DNA of 15,241 nucleotides, from the NCBI GenBank assembly GCA_016194835.1, contig JACQAU010000168.1, forward strand, positions 1-15,241, in the 5' to 3' direction. The position numbers were made by a program, and so were the translations under genes. How positions within the stretch are numbered: the stretch's first letter is position 1; every line of letters starts with the position of its first letter. The stretch comes from Deltaproteobacteria bacterium. Its GTDB lineage: Bacteria > Bdellovibrionota > UBA1018. The notes beneath the pieces are model-generated. The model was not told the origin of the DNA and made no database searches. It saw only the letters and a program-made list of their open reading frames with translations. Positions 1 to 8,165 of this stretch are shown here, one piece after another.

Positions 1-1185
1 GTTCCTTCTGCAAAACAGTTTTTGGCCTTACAAGAAAATAGAAATTTCGAGCACCCTCCACTGGGTAAACTCATCATAGCTGCTAGCATTGGTATTTGTG
101 GTGATCGCCCTATTGGTTGGCGATTTATGAGTACTGTTTTTGGTGCACTCACTGCAGTCGGTATGTTCTTGCTGGGATTAGCACTTTTTAGAAATGAAAA
201 ATCTGCTCTCTTAGTTGTAATTTTATCTTTGCTTAATCAGCTTCTTTATGTGCAGGCAAGAGTGGCTATGCTAGATACTTTTATGATGGCTTTTTTGGTT
301 TGGGGATTAGCTTGGTTTTGTTTTGCGTGGGATTCTTCTTTAAACCGAAATCAGCTTATTAAATACCTCTGTTGTGCTGGTATAATGTTTGGTTTAGCCA
401 TGGCGTGTAAGTGGACGTCATTTACAGCTTGGTTCGGGTGCCTTTTCCTGATGGGAGTGGCTTTTAGAAGCAAACATAGGGGAATAAAACACATAAAGCA
501 AATACGGCGATATCCTACTCTCTGGCAAGAATTAAGGTTTTTAGATGTTTTTTTATGTTTTATTATTATACCAGTTGTTGTATACTACATTACTTTTATT
601 CCATTTTTCTTTATTCACAGGACACCTGCATATACACTCTGGGATATTTTATTTAAAATGCAATGGGCAATGTGGGATGGACAAATGCGTGTTGTTAGCG
701 ATCACCCTTATATGAGCAATTGGATTACGTGGCCATGGATGACACGTCCTATTTGGTATGCATATGAAAACTCAGGGACAAAAAACGAGTTTGTTCGTGG
801 AGTTATTTTACTTGGAAATCCCATCATAATGTGGGGTGGTGTTTGGGCTATGTTAAGTTGCATATGGGATGTAGTCGAAAAACGCTCACGTGAGGCTTTT
901 TTTATTGTAGCTTTTTATGTTATTTTCTTTTTTTCTTGGGCCATAATCCCAAGAAAAATCATGTTTTATTATTACTACTATCCGGCAGGCATGATATTAA
1001 GTCTGGCTTTAGTGTTTCTTTATCATGAACTAAAACACATAAATGCAAAATGGACCAAATATGGCTTGACTGTTTATTTAGCCATTGCACTTGGTATGTT
1101 TATTTATTTTTTCCCTGTTCTATCTGCTTATAAAATCTCAACACATCATTTTTACAGTCTTATGTGGTTTAGAAACTGGATTTGA
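1..1185 (+). CDS. Protein O-mannosyltransferase (PMT family), 5' end outside window
   Basis: This is an integral-membrane glycosyltransferase that in its family moves mannose from a polyprenyl phosphate carrier to Ser/Thr of exported proteins. The frame is open from the first base, so the true start lies upstream. The N-terminal cytoplasmic part and its first extracytoplasmic acidic (DE) motif are therefore missing from view. Family marks that are visible include EHPPLGK near the start, followed closely by GWRFMS, a chain of hydrophobic segments, and a loop with HPYMSNWITWPWMTRPIWY, then LGNPIIMWGG. The protein ends WFRNWI, which resembles the usual PMT C-terminus, so the 3' end looks intact. 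Its last 48 bp overlap the 3' end of the convergent recombinase fragment. The family call is strong; the acceptor proteins are unknown. Confidence 0.85.
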   Translation, partial: VPSAKQFLALQENRNFEHPPLGKLIIAASIGICGDRPIGWRFMSTVFGALTAVGMFLLGLALFRNEKSALLVVILSLLNQLLYVQARVAMLDTFMMAFLVWGLAWFCFAWDSSLNRNQLIKYLCCAGIMFGLAMACKWTSFTAWFGCLFLMGVAFRSKHRGIKHIKQIRRYPTLWQELRFLDVFLCFIIIPVVVYYITFIPFFFIHRTPAYTLWDILFKMQWAMWDGQMRVVSDHPYMSNWITWPWMTRPIWYAYENSGTKNEFVRGVILLGNPIIMWGGVWAMLSCIWDVVEKRSREAFFIVAFYVIFFFSWAIIPRKIMFYYYYYPAGMILSLALVFLYHELKHINAKWTKYGLTVYLAIALGMFIYFFPVLSAYKISTHHFYSLMWFRNWI

Positions 1186-1743
1186 TACCAGCAAACACCT
1201 TAAATGGATAACACACTCTCTAAAGTGTTCAAATTTTAACAAAGAAATCTCACTAACCAGGCACCCTGTTTCTGCAAGTAACCACAATAGAGCACGATTT
1301 CGCATTGTTATTGTACTCGGTGTGGAAATTTGTTTTATTTTCTCAATAAATTCATCTAAAGAAATCGTATAAGGAATCCTTTCTATCTTATAGGGGGCTG
1401 GAATCTTATAGCTTATGTCCAATGGAAATTTTTTTCTCTTATTTAAATATCTGAGCAATTTTCTTACAGTTAACACTCTTCTTCGCCTCGTATTTGTTTT
1501 TTGCCCAATTTTTTTTAAGTAGGCATGGTATTGAACTAAATCTTTCAATGTTAAACTGCGCAAAGAGGTGGATTTATTTTGTAAACCTTTCTGTAAAAAT
1601 TTTTTGAAAGTCTCCAAATCACTTTTATAGCCGTTTACAGTGTGTATAGACTTAGCAGTCCCCTCCAAGTAGCCCAAAAAGCTCTTTAAAGCATAAGAAA
1701 AATTTGTTGTATTTTTTAAAGGCTTTTGTTGACAGTCTGCCAT
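1138..1743 (-). pseudogene. Truncated XerC/XerD-like tyrosine recombinase
   Basis: The 201-residue product has a SAM-like core-binding domain (about residues 15-105, with YLEGTAKSIHTVNGYKSDLE and a TRRRRVLTVRKLLRYL helix). A short start of the catalytic domain follows. The box I region reads RNRALLWLLAETGCLVSEI (148-166). Active XerC/D enzymes have TGLRVSE here, so the catalytic Arg is replaced by Leu162. The protein stops about 35 residues later, without the HxxR box or the nucleophilic Tyr; full-length family members are about 300 residues. Its end is antisense to the 3' end of the mannosyltransferase gene. It cannot be an active recombinase. It is either a decayed gene or a DNA-binding remnant. 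The ATG at 1743 has no good ribosome site, and the livJ -35 box lies within its first codons. Confidence 0.7.
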
Positions 1744-1758
1744 AAAACAGAATATTAC
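1729..1758 (+). promoter_or_regulatory. Sigma70-type promoter for the liv operon
   Basis: A perfect TTGACA (1729-1734) is followed after 18 bp by TATTAC (1753-1758), a 4 of 6 match to the -10 box. Transcription would start near 1765, leaving a leader of about 30 bases before the livJ ATG. The -35 box overlaps the first codons of the opposing recombinase fragment. The position is right for the operon; no promoter activity is known. Confidence 0.55.
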
Positions 1759-1782
1759 TATTAGAGTTTTTAAACTTCAACC

Positions 1783-1791
1783 TAAAGGGGG
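1783..1791 (+). promoter_or_regulatory. Strong Shine-Dalgarno of livJ
   Basis: AAAGGGGGT lies about six bases before the ATG at 1798. It fixes the start of the binding-protein gene and is clearly stronger than the sites of the following liv genes, as expected for a binding protein made in excess. Confidence 0.6.
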
Positions 1792-1797
1792 TAAATT

Positions 1798-2922
1798 ATG
1801 AAGATTTTAAATTTGTTTTTAGCAACTGCTATATTGTCCCTAAGCGTTATTAGCTATAGTGACTCAAACGAAATCTTAGTTGGCGAAGTCGGCTCTCTAA
1901 CCGGCAACGAAGCAACGTTTGGCACTTCTACTCATAACGGTATTGACCTTGCGTTTCGTGAGGTGAATAAAAAAGGAGGCGTAAACGGTAGAATGCTGAA
2001 GCTGCTTACTTTGGATGACCAAGGCAAGCCAGAAGAAGCTGCTTTAGCGGTAAAGAAACTCATTACTCAAACCAAAGTTACTGCTGTATTAGGAGAAGTA
2101 GCTAGCTCCAGAAGCCTTGCTATGGCTCCGATCGCACAGCGATACAAAGTTACAATGCTCTCGCCATCATCTACAAACCCTAAAGTCACTCAGCTAGGAG
2201 ATTATATTTTTCGGGTCTGTTTTATCGATCCTTTTCAAGGACACGTGATGGCAAAATTTGCGCTTGATACCTTGAAAGCAAAGAAAGTAGCAATCTTAAG
2301 AGACGTTAAAAATGACTATAGCGTAGGCTTAGCAAATTTCTTTACAGACACCTTCAAAAAAAATGGTGGAACGGTTTTAGTGGACCAAAGCTATAGCGCT
2401 GGAGATATTGATTTCAAATCCCAGCTAACAGCAATACGTGCCAAAAATCCAGAAGCTATTTTTATTCCGGGTTACTACACTGAGGTGGGTCTTATTGCTC
2501 GCCAAGCCAGAGAACTGGGGATCAAAGTTCCTCTTTTAGGTGGTGACGGTTGGGATTCGCCAAAACTTAAGGAAATTGGAGGCTCAGCAATCGAAAATTC
2601 ATATTTTTCTAATCACTACTCTGAAGAAGACAAATCACCTCAAGTTGTTGAGTTTATTAAAAACTATAAAGAAGTTTACGGATCTGTGCCAGACGGACTT
2701 GCTGCTATGGGTTATGACGCTGCAAAAGTTTTAACTCTAGCAATGACCCGGGCAAAGAGTCTAAATGGTCCAGATCTGCGAGATTCACTTGCAATGACAA
2801 AAGATTTTGCGGGAGTAACCGGCAAAATTACACTGGATAAAAGCAGAAACGCAGTAAAATCTGCTGTTATTTTAAAAATTACAAATGATGGATTTAAGTA
2901 CCAAACTACAATTCATCCATAA
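1798..2922 (+). CDS. livJ: Branched-chain amino acid ABC transporter, periplasmic binding protein
   Basis: This is the periplasmic substrate-binding subunit (type I fold, LivJ/LivK/BraC family) of a high-affinity uptake system for leucine, isoleucine, valine or related amino acids. A signal peptide spans about residues 1-21, followed by the mature start NEILVGEVGSLTGNEATFG. Family marks are VLGEVASSRSLAMAPIAQ, MLSPSSTNPKVTQ and FIDPFQGHVMA. The 374-residue length is usual. It is the first gene of livJHMGF, with a promoter-like site and a strong ribosome site upstream. The livH start follows 6 bp after its stop. The exact substrate cannot be read from the sequence, as the family also binds other amino acids and amides. 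Confidence 0.9.
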   Translation: MKILNLFLATAILSLSVISYSDSNEILVGEVGSLTGNEATFGTSTHNGIDLAFREVNKKGGVNGRMLKLLTLDDQGKPEEAALAVKKLITQTKVTAVLGEVASSRSLAMAPIAQRYKVTMLSPSSTNPKVTQLGDYIFRVCFIDPFQGHVMAKFALDTLKAKKVAILRDVKNDYSVGLANFFTDTFKKNGGTVLVDQSYSAGDIDFKSQLTAIRAKNPEAIFIPGYYTEVGLIARQARELGIKVPLLGGDGWDSPKLKEIGGSAIENSYFSNHYSEEDKSPQVVEFIKNYKEVYGSVPDGLAAMGYDAAKVLTLAMTRAKSLNGPDLRDSLAMTKDFAGVTGKITLDKSRNAVKSAVILKITNDGFKYQTTIHP

Positions 2923-2928
2923 TTAAAA

Positions 2929-3831
2929 ATGCTAGAATTTACTCAACACATCATCAATGGCCTATCACTTGGAAGCATTTATGCTCTCATAGCTTTAGGT
3001 TACACAATGGTGTTTGGTATTTTACAGCTTATTAATTTTGCCCATGGCGATGTATTTATGTTGGGAGCCTTTATAGGGATGTATTCAAGCAGGTATTTTG
3101 CCCTTGATCGCAATCCTTCTTTAGGCTCCCTATTTATTGCACTGGGTTGTGCAATGATTGGTTGTGCGGCCATAGGGTTTTGTATCGAAAAACTTGCATA
3201 CAGGCCATTACGAAAATCTCCTCGTATTAATATTCTAATTACAGCCGTAGGAGTGTCTTTGTTTTTAGAGTTTTCTGGCCAACTTCTTTTCGGAGCAGAT
3301 CCAAAATTTTTTCCAGAAATATATAAGCCAAGTGTAAATTGGTCTATTGGTGAACTTGTAATTAATCCACTGCAAATGATAGTTTTAGCTACAGCATTAA
3401 TCTTAATGATGGTCTTGCAATTTATAATTTTCAAAACAAGACTTGGCAGAGCGATGCGTGCTGTGAGCTTTAGCCATGAGTACGCAAGTCTTATGGGCAT
3501 TGCTACGGATAAAATTATTTCGTCTACATTTATGCTGGGTTCTGCACTTGCCGGTGCTGCCGGAGTACTGGTTGGATTGGTTTATCCAAAAGTCGAACCT
3601 CTAATGGGTGTAATGCCTGGACTAAAAGCCTTTGTATCAGCTGTGCTTGGCGGTATCGGAAATGTTACAGGCGCTGCAGTAGGCGCAATCACCCTGGGGT
3701 TAGCAGAAGAATTTTTAGTAGGCTATTGGGCGTCAACATATCGTGATGCTTTGGCATTTGGAATATTAATATTAATTTTGATTTTTAAACCAACTGGAAT
3801 TTTTGGAGTCGAAAGAATAGAAAAAGTTTAA
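2929..3831 (+). CDS. livH: Branched-chain amino acid ABC transporter permease LivH
   Basis: This is an inner-membrane permease subunit that pairs with LivM to form the channel of the uptake system. The 300-residue product begins FTQHIINGLSLGSIYALIAL and continues with GYTMVFGILQLINFAHGD, the hallmark of LivH. Many hydrophobic segments follow, with a cytoplasmic EAA-like coupling region around GRAMRAVSFSHEYASLMGI, and it ends FKPTGIFG. The ATG is 6 bp after livJ, so the genes are co-transcribed and may be translationally coupled. No lesion is visible. Confidence 0.93.
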   Translation: MLEFTQHIINGLSLGSIYALIALGYTMVFGILQLINFAHGDVFMLGAFIGMYSSRYFALDRNPSLGSLFIALGCAMIGCAAIGFCIEKLAYRPLRKSPRINILITAVGVSLFLEFSGQLLFGADPKFFPEIYKPSVNWSIGELVINPLQMIVLATALILMMVLQFIIFKTRLGRAMRAVSFSHEYASLMGIATDKIISSTFMLGSALAGAAGVLVGLVYPKVEPLMGVMPGLKAFVSAVLGGIGNVTGAAVGAITLGLAEEFLVGYWASTYRDALAFGILILILIFKPTGIFGVERIEKV

Positions 3832-3842
3832 CGAGTATCTCA

Positions 3843-4856
3843 ATGAATGACGTTACAGTTTTCGGTATAAAAGCATGTTGGAAATGGGTTGTAGTGATTG
3901 CTATTTTTTGGACTTTTCATCTGTTGGTTTCTGACCGATTAAATCCATATATTTTTGATATCATTATATATGCTGGAATTAACATTATTTTAGCAGTTAG
4001 CTTAAATTTGGTTAATGGCTTTACCGGGCAGTTCTCGATGGGGCATGCTGGTTTTATGTCTATTGGTGGTTATTTATCTGCCTATTTGACCATGTTAGTT
4101 TTTAATTTATTCCCTGGCATAGACACGCAATCTATATATGGAACATTGTTTTTTTTGAGTGCTTTGTTTTGTGGTGGTCTTGGAGCGGCTGTTTCTGGCT
4201 ATCTTGTTGGACTTCCTTCGTTAAGATTAAAAGGGGACTATTTAGCCATTATTACGCTTGGATTTGGTGAAATTATTCGAGTTATTATTTTAAATATCGA
4301 AACTATTGGAGGCGCAAGAGGACTACCTGGAATCCCGGCCTTGTCTCATTTTGGTTGGGTTTATACATTTGTCGTTTTGAGTATTTTTACTGTTTGGAGA
4401 CTCATGCAATCTCCTCACGGGAGGGCTTTTCTGTCAGTGCGAGAAGACGAAGTAGCAGCAGAAGCAATGGGCGTGAATACCACAAAAACTAAAGTTAGGG
4501 CATTTGCGCTGGGAGCTTTCTTTGCTGGAATAGCAGGTGGACTTTTTGCTCACTATCTTCTGTATTTAAATCCCCAGGGTTTTGATTTCAATAAAAGCTT
4601 TGAAATTATTATAATGGTGGTTCTAGGAGGTATGGGAAGCATTTCTGGTTCAGTTATTGCTGCTGTTTTTTTAACCGCAATTCGTGAAGCATTAAGGGAA
4701 CTGCAACAATTTACACAAATTGATTTCAGAATGGTGATTTATTCTTTGATGCTAATAATATTAATGCTCACACGGCCTAATGGTCTTTTTGGTACGAAAG
4801 AAATTTTTCATTTTATACCACTGAGGCGGCGGAGCTTGCATGATGTTAAAGCTTGA
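3843..4856 (+). CDS. livM: Branched-chain amino acid ABC transporter permease LivM
   Basis: This is the second permease subunit of the liv system. The 337-residue inner-membrane protein carries the typical LivM stretch LAVSLNLVNGFTGQFSMGHA near residues 50-70, then YLAIITLGFGEIIRVI and GGARGLPGIP. Its ATPase-coupling segment has SVREDEVAAEAMGVNTTKTK, followed by GGMGSISG, and the end is RPNGLFG. It starts 11 bp after livH and overlaps livG by 17 bp. The predicted partners are LivH in the membrane and LivG/LivF at the cytoplasmic face. Confidence 0.93.
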   Translation: MNDVTVFGIKACWKWVVVIAIFWTFHLLVSDRLNPYIFDIIIYAGINIILAVSLNLVNGFTGQFSMGHAGFMSIGGYLSAYLTMLVFNLFPGIDTQSIYGTLFFLSALFCGGLGAAVSGYLVGLPSLRLKGDYLAIITLGFGEIIRVIILNIETIGGARGLPGIPALSHFGWVYTFVVLSIFTVWRLMQSPHGRAFLSVREDEVAAEAMGVNTTKTKVRAFALGAFFAGIAGGLFAHYLLYLNPQGFDFNKSFEIIIMVVLGGMGSISGSVIAAVFLTAIREALRELQQFTQIDFRMVIYSLMLIILMLTRPNGLFGTKEIFHFIPLRRRSLHDVKA

Positions 4857-5619
4857 AAACCTGTCTATTCAGTTTGGCGGATTAAAAGCCGTGCAAAAAT
4901 TGGATCTAGAAATAACAAATGGAATGATTTTTGGATTAATTGGTCCAAATGGTGCAGGAAAAACAACAGTTTTTAATATGCTAACCGGGGTCTATAGACC
5001 TACTGAAGGGAAGATATTTGCCTTAGGAAAAGAAACCATTGGTCTGAAACCTTGGGAAATTACCAGATCAGGTATTGCTAGAACATTTCAAAATATAAGA
5101 CTTTTTAAAGATTTAAGTGTGTTAGATAATGTTCGCATTGCACAAGATCAATCTTCTGAATGGCGATATCATGGTTTAATCAGTTCGATTTATAGAACTA
5201 AAGCTTTTGTGCAAGATGAAGAATCAAAACATCTTTCAGCTACAGAGCTTTTGGGAATTTTCGGATTAGAAGAGCGAAAAACAGAACTTGCAAAAAATCT
5301 CCCGTATGGCGACCAGAGACGACTTGAAATTGCCAGAGCAATGGCTACTGGAGCCAAGCTTCTTCTTTTGGATGAGCCAGCAGCGGGTATGAATTCAAGT
5401 GAAACAGAAAAGCTTATGCAAACAATTCGTATGGTAAGAGAAGAGTTTGGACTGACTATTTTTCTGATTGAGCATCATATGCAACTAGTGATGGGTATTT
5501 GCGAACGGATTGCCGTTTTAGACTATGGAGTGAAAATTGCAGAAGGTACGGCAAGTGAAATCCAAAATAATCCAAAAGTTATTGAGGCGTATTTAGGCAA
5601 GAGTTTTATTGAAAAATGA
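4840..5619 (+). CDS. livG: Branched-chain amino acid ABC transporter ATPase LivG
   Basis: This is one of the two ATPases that power the liv importer. The 259-residue protein has all motifs: Walker A GPNGAGKTT (35-43), Q-loop Q84 in RTFQNIRLF, signature LPYGDQRRLEIARA (from 154), Walker B LLLLDEP (174-180) and an H-loop at H212. The C-terminus VIEAYLGKS is typical of the family. Two adjacent ATGs (4840 and 4843) are possible; GGAG at 4831 suits the second slightly better. The gene overlaps livM by 17 bp, so translation is probably coupled. It looks intact, unlike its partner livF. Confidence 0.93.
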   Translation: MMLKLENLSIQFGGLKAVQKLDLEITNGMIFGLIGPNGAGKTTVFNMLTGVYRPTEGKIFALGKETIGLKPWEITRSGIARTFQNIRLFKDLSVLDNVRIAQDQSSEWRYHGLISSIYRTKAFVQDEESKHLSATELLGIFGLEERKTELAKNLPYGDQRRLEIARAMATGAKLLLLDEPAAGMNSSETEKLMQTIRMVREEFGLTIFLIEHHMQLVMGICERIAVLDYGVKIAEGTASEIQNNPKVIEAYLGKSFIEK

Positions 5620-6136
5620 AATAATTTCGACTTTACGCGCGCATGAAATTGTAAAAAGACGGATTTGTCATGCTCCCGAAGGGAGAGGTATTTTTCTCAA
5701 TTTAACAACCGAAGAAAACTTAGACCTTGGCGCATGGTCAGTGTTAGACAAACAAACTTTGAAAGTGGATTTAGAAAAAGTATACCAGTACTTTCCTCGC
5801 TTAAAGGAGAGGAGAAACCAAAGTGCTGGCACTTTGTCTGGTGGTGAACAGCAAATGTTATCCATTGGACGAGCACTCATGGGAAGGCCAGAAATTTTGC
5901 TTTTGGATGAACCTAGTCTTGGCTTGGCTCCGCAATTAATCGAAACTATTTTTGAAATTATTATACAAATAAATCGCTCAGGAAAAACTGTACTACTAGT
6001 TGAGCAAAATGCTTTGAAGGCACTAGAAGTAGCTAGTCATGGGATAGTGTTAGAAACTGGCCGGGTTGTACTACGTGGTAGCGCCAAAGAGCTTTTAGCA
6101 TCAGAAGATGTGAAAAAAGCTTATTTGGGAAGTTAA
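5609..6136 (+). pseudogene. livF: LivF ATPase lacking the Walker A domain
   Basis: This is the remnant of the second liv ATPase. The 175 residues begin at the equivalent of about residue 60 of a normal LivF (about 235 residues). STLRAHEIVKRRICHAPEGRGIF corresponds to the segment just after the P-loop subdomain, so the first beta strands and the Walker A motif are absent. The rest is well preserved: signature LSGGEQQ (76-82), Walker B ILLLDEP (96-102), VEQNALKAL and the end KKAYLGS. The only start is TTG at 5609, inside the end of livG, without a clear ribosome site. The ATG at 5616, in an ATGA overlap with the livG stop, meets TAA after two codons in its own frame. A deletion of roughly 180 bp at the gene start is likely. 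The LivG Walker A and this signature could in theory still form one ATP site, but correct folding is doubtful. Confidence 0.8.
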
Positions 6137-6849
6137 TTGGTTACTGCGCACTCTAGCACTTGGGATTCGGACTGTGCAGAACCCAAAGTGCAATCGCTAT
6201 CTGCTCCAGGTAAATCGCATGACTGTGGCCATGTGGTCTTTATACCATTGCTTACTGATTGCCACGTAGGTGAATCACCCAGTTGTCTATCTTGTTCTAT
6301 ATGTAAAAATCTACCAGTATAAGAACTGGTTCCAGTGGTACAGACGTTTCCAGTTGGATTATTTGTATAACGAGCTTGGACATTTGTTTCACCACAAAGT
6401 GGTCTTTCAGGACTTCCAGCGTCTTGACAAGCGTCAACTCTAGCGCCTAAAGAAGCCGCAAGGGCTTGTGCAAATAAAACAGCAACTGATGACTCTCTTA
6501 AGTCGCTTATTGTTCCATCTCCAACAATGGCTCTAGCCTCACCTTCTGCTTTGCCATGTAACTGTACAACTCTAGAAGCATACCGGTCATTATATTTCTG
6601 ATGTGTAATTTGAAAAAGTGTTTGTACTTCGTGTGACAAATCAGAACGACGATTTTTTTCTTCGGCTGCACCACACTGATCAGTTGTACCATCACAATCT
6701 GAATGATCAGCAATTGCACAGCGAGTAGCACCATTGATAAGGAGTGCACGAGCTGCAAGATCCTTAAATATTCTGCCACCTTCTCTTGCTGTATAATCCT
6801 CAGCGCTAGATCCAGTATAATTTCTTGAATGTGGCACTTCGATTATCAT
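6133..6849 (-). CDS. C-terminal part of a frameshifted exported protein, function unknown
   Basis: I do not recognise the family. The fragment reads MIIEVPHSRNYTGS, then GGRIFKDLAARALLINGATR, a Cys-bracketed CAIADHSDCDGTTDQCG, then SHEVQTLFQITHQ, VVQLHG and later RFLHIEQDRQLGD. Repeated His, Asp and Glu in conserved-looking settings (PHS, SHE, QLHG, LHIEQ) suggest a metal-dependent hydrolase, but this is only a guess. The coding frame stays open upstream of this ATG to about position 7026, adding some 60 residues (for example GYGIKRIFDTESKHWFIYAW and DITGDGQLYLFFNPQAKRN). The ATG at 6849 is therefore internal. One added base in the T-run 7022-7027 joins it to the N-terminal piece 6900-7289. 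Its stop overlaps the livF stop on the other strand. Confidence 0.6.
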   Translation of the reverse strand: MIIEVPHSRNYTGSSAEDYTAREGGRIFKDLAARALLINGATRCAIADHSDCDGTTDQCGAAEEKNRRSDLSHEVQTLFQITHQKYNDRYASRVVQLHGKAEGEARAIVGDGTISDLRESSVAVLFAQALAASLGARVDACQDAGSPERPLCGETNVQARYTNNPTGNVCTTGTSSYTGRFLHIEQDRQLGDSPTWQSVSNGIKTTWPQSCDLPGADSDCTLGSAQSESQVLECAVTN

Positions 6850-6899
6850 ATTTCTTTTTGCCTGTGGATTGAAAAATAAATATAATTGACCGTCTCCGG

Positions 6900-7289
6900 T
6901 TATATCCCAAGCGTAAATAAACCAGTGCTTACTTTCTGTATCAAATATGCGTTTAATGCCATATCCTGATAATGTATTTTGCTCAATACTGCACCAATCT
7001 TGATTGTTTGAGCTAGTAATATTTTTTCAATAGCGTCCAAAATTGAGTTTAATAATGCAAGAAATCCTGTCTGGCGTGTAGAATCTGGAACAACGTATTT
7101 ACTGTCCGAATGAGATAACGCAAGAATACATTCAATTAGGTCTGTTTTTAAAAGTTTACTATCAGTCTTGGTATTATTTGTAATTTTTGAACAATTATGT
7201 GAAAGTAAAAAGCTAATGGTTAATATAGATATAAAAAAAAAGATTAAGATTTTTTTGTAACGCATAGAATTATACACGTCTTTTAGCAT
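6900..7289 (-). CDS. N-terminal part of the same frameshifted exported protein
   Basis: This piece carries the export signal of the split gene. The likelier start is the internal ATG at 7265, giving MRYKKILIFFFISILTISFL, a basic start plus a long hydrophobic core, followed by SHNCSK. A lipid-modified Cys is possible, but SHNC is a poor lipobox. Real coding probably ends at AIEK, opposite the T-run 7022-7027. The remaining ~45 residues to the stop at 6900 are out-of-frame reading of the gene body. With one extra A in the minus-strand A-run the frame continues AIEKNITSSNNQDWCSIEQ into the downstream piece, giving one protein of about 377 residues from 7265 to 6133. Confidence 0.55.
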   Translation of the reverse strand: MLKDVYNSMRYKKILIFFFISILTISFLLSHNCSKITNNTKTDSKLLKTDLIECILALSHSDSKYVVPDSTRQTGFLALLNSILDAIEKILLAQTIKIGAVLSKIHYQDMALNAYLIQKVSTGLFTLGI

Positions 7290-7432
7290 ACTTATTTATC
7301 GGTTTTAAAACGAAAAACTTAGCTTGTCTTTTTTGTGTAAAATCTTCCTATTAATGCATAAGGCCAGGTTATTTTGTTTTAATATACGAAAATGCTTGGA
7401 AAATATAAAATTTTAGTTAAAACTAATACTCA

Positions 7433-8122
7433 ATGAGAGCGCAAGTGTTTTTTTTGTTTTTAATGTTTGCTACAAATCAGACGTCTTGGGCAAATGACAT
7501 ACAAGTTATTTCAGAAGAAGAGCAAGTCAGTCATGCTCCTCATATTAACACAGAAAATGAGCCTTATTATCCAAATATTAGGCCCATGTGGGCGTTTGAA
7601 TTTACAGGTTCACTAAGTGCCTTAGGCACAAGTCCAAGTATTCCTAATAAAGGAAGTGCAAAGGTGCGTGCCGTGGCTTTTCAGATTGATTTTCAACCAC
7701 CGTGGATACAAAAGCTTGGCGTTTTATCACTTGGACCATCTTTACAACTTTACCCCGTTTCTCCTTATCAAGGAATAACATCAAAAGCCTTGGGCTCACT
7801 TTGGTCAACCGGTGGACAGGTAAAATATCAAGCATATTTTTTCAAACAACAGCCCATAGTACCAGTAGTAGGATATACAATTGATTGGTGGAATTACACA
7901 CTTGCAGATTCAAATAAAGGCAGAATTATTGCTAAAGGTCCAATACTAGGGCTTATGCTTTTGCTCAATATTTTAGAACCAGAAAGTGCATTTGAGTTTT
8001 TTTTAAATTGGGGGATTGCGCGCAATTATCTAGTAGCTGAATATAGATTTTTGAGTGGTAGTGACTCTAATATTTCTTTTACAGGCGGATCTATTTTCTT
8101 TGGACTAAGATTCGAATTGTAA
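7433..8122 (+). CDS. Exported outer-membrane beta-barrel-like protein
   Basis: The 229-residue protein starts with a signal peptide (about 1-20, cleavage after TSWA). After a polar linker (QVISEEEQVSHAPHINTENE) come alternating hydrophobic and aromatic strands and a C-terminus FFGLRFEL with the hydrophobic pattern typical of outer-membrane barrels. Stretches such as VGYTIDWWNYTL, LLLNILEPESAFEFFLNWG and RNYLVAEYRFLSGSDS resemble small barrel proteins of Bdellovibrio-like bacteria; that resemblance is from memory. There is no clear ribosome site before the ATG. The ABC exporter ATPase begins 43 bp downstream on the same strand, so co-transcription is possible. Function unknown. Confidence 0.65.
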   Translation: MRAQVFFLFLMFATNQTSWANDIQVISEEEQVSHAPHINTENEPYYPNIRPMWAFEFTGSLSALGTSPSIPNKGSAKVRAVAFQIDFQPPWIQKLGVLSLGPSLQLYPVSPYQGITSKALGSLWSTGGQVKYQAYFFKQQPIVPVVGYTIDWWNYTLADSNKGRIIAKGPILGLMLLLNILEPESAFEFFLNWGIARNYLVAEYRFLSGSDSNISFTGGSIFFGLRFEL

Positions 8123-8165
8123 CTTTGTGATTTTCAATTTGCCCATACTGAGATAAAAGCATTCT

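Noticed and set aside
1085..1372. Plus-strand open frame of 95 codons
   Set aside because: It overlaps the mannosyltransferase end and runs antisense to the recombinase fragment; it has no ribosome site and no recognisable protein character.
3000..3500. Minus-strand open frame of 166 codons inside livH
   Set aside because: It is antisense to a well-conserved permease gene, so a shadow frame.
6507..6779. Minus-strand frame of 90 codons
   Set aside because: It is an alternative frame inside the Cys-rich exported protein, whose own frame has the better protein character.
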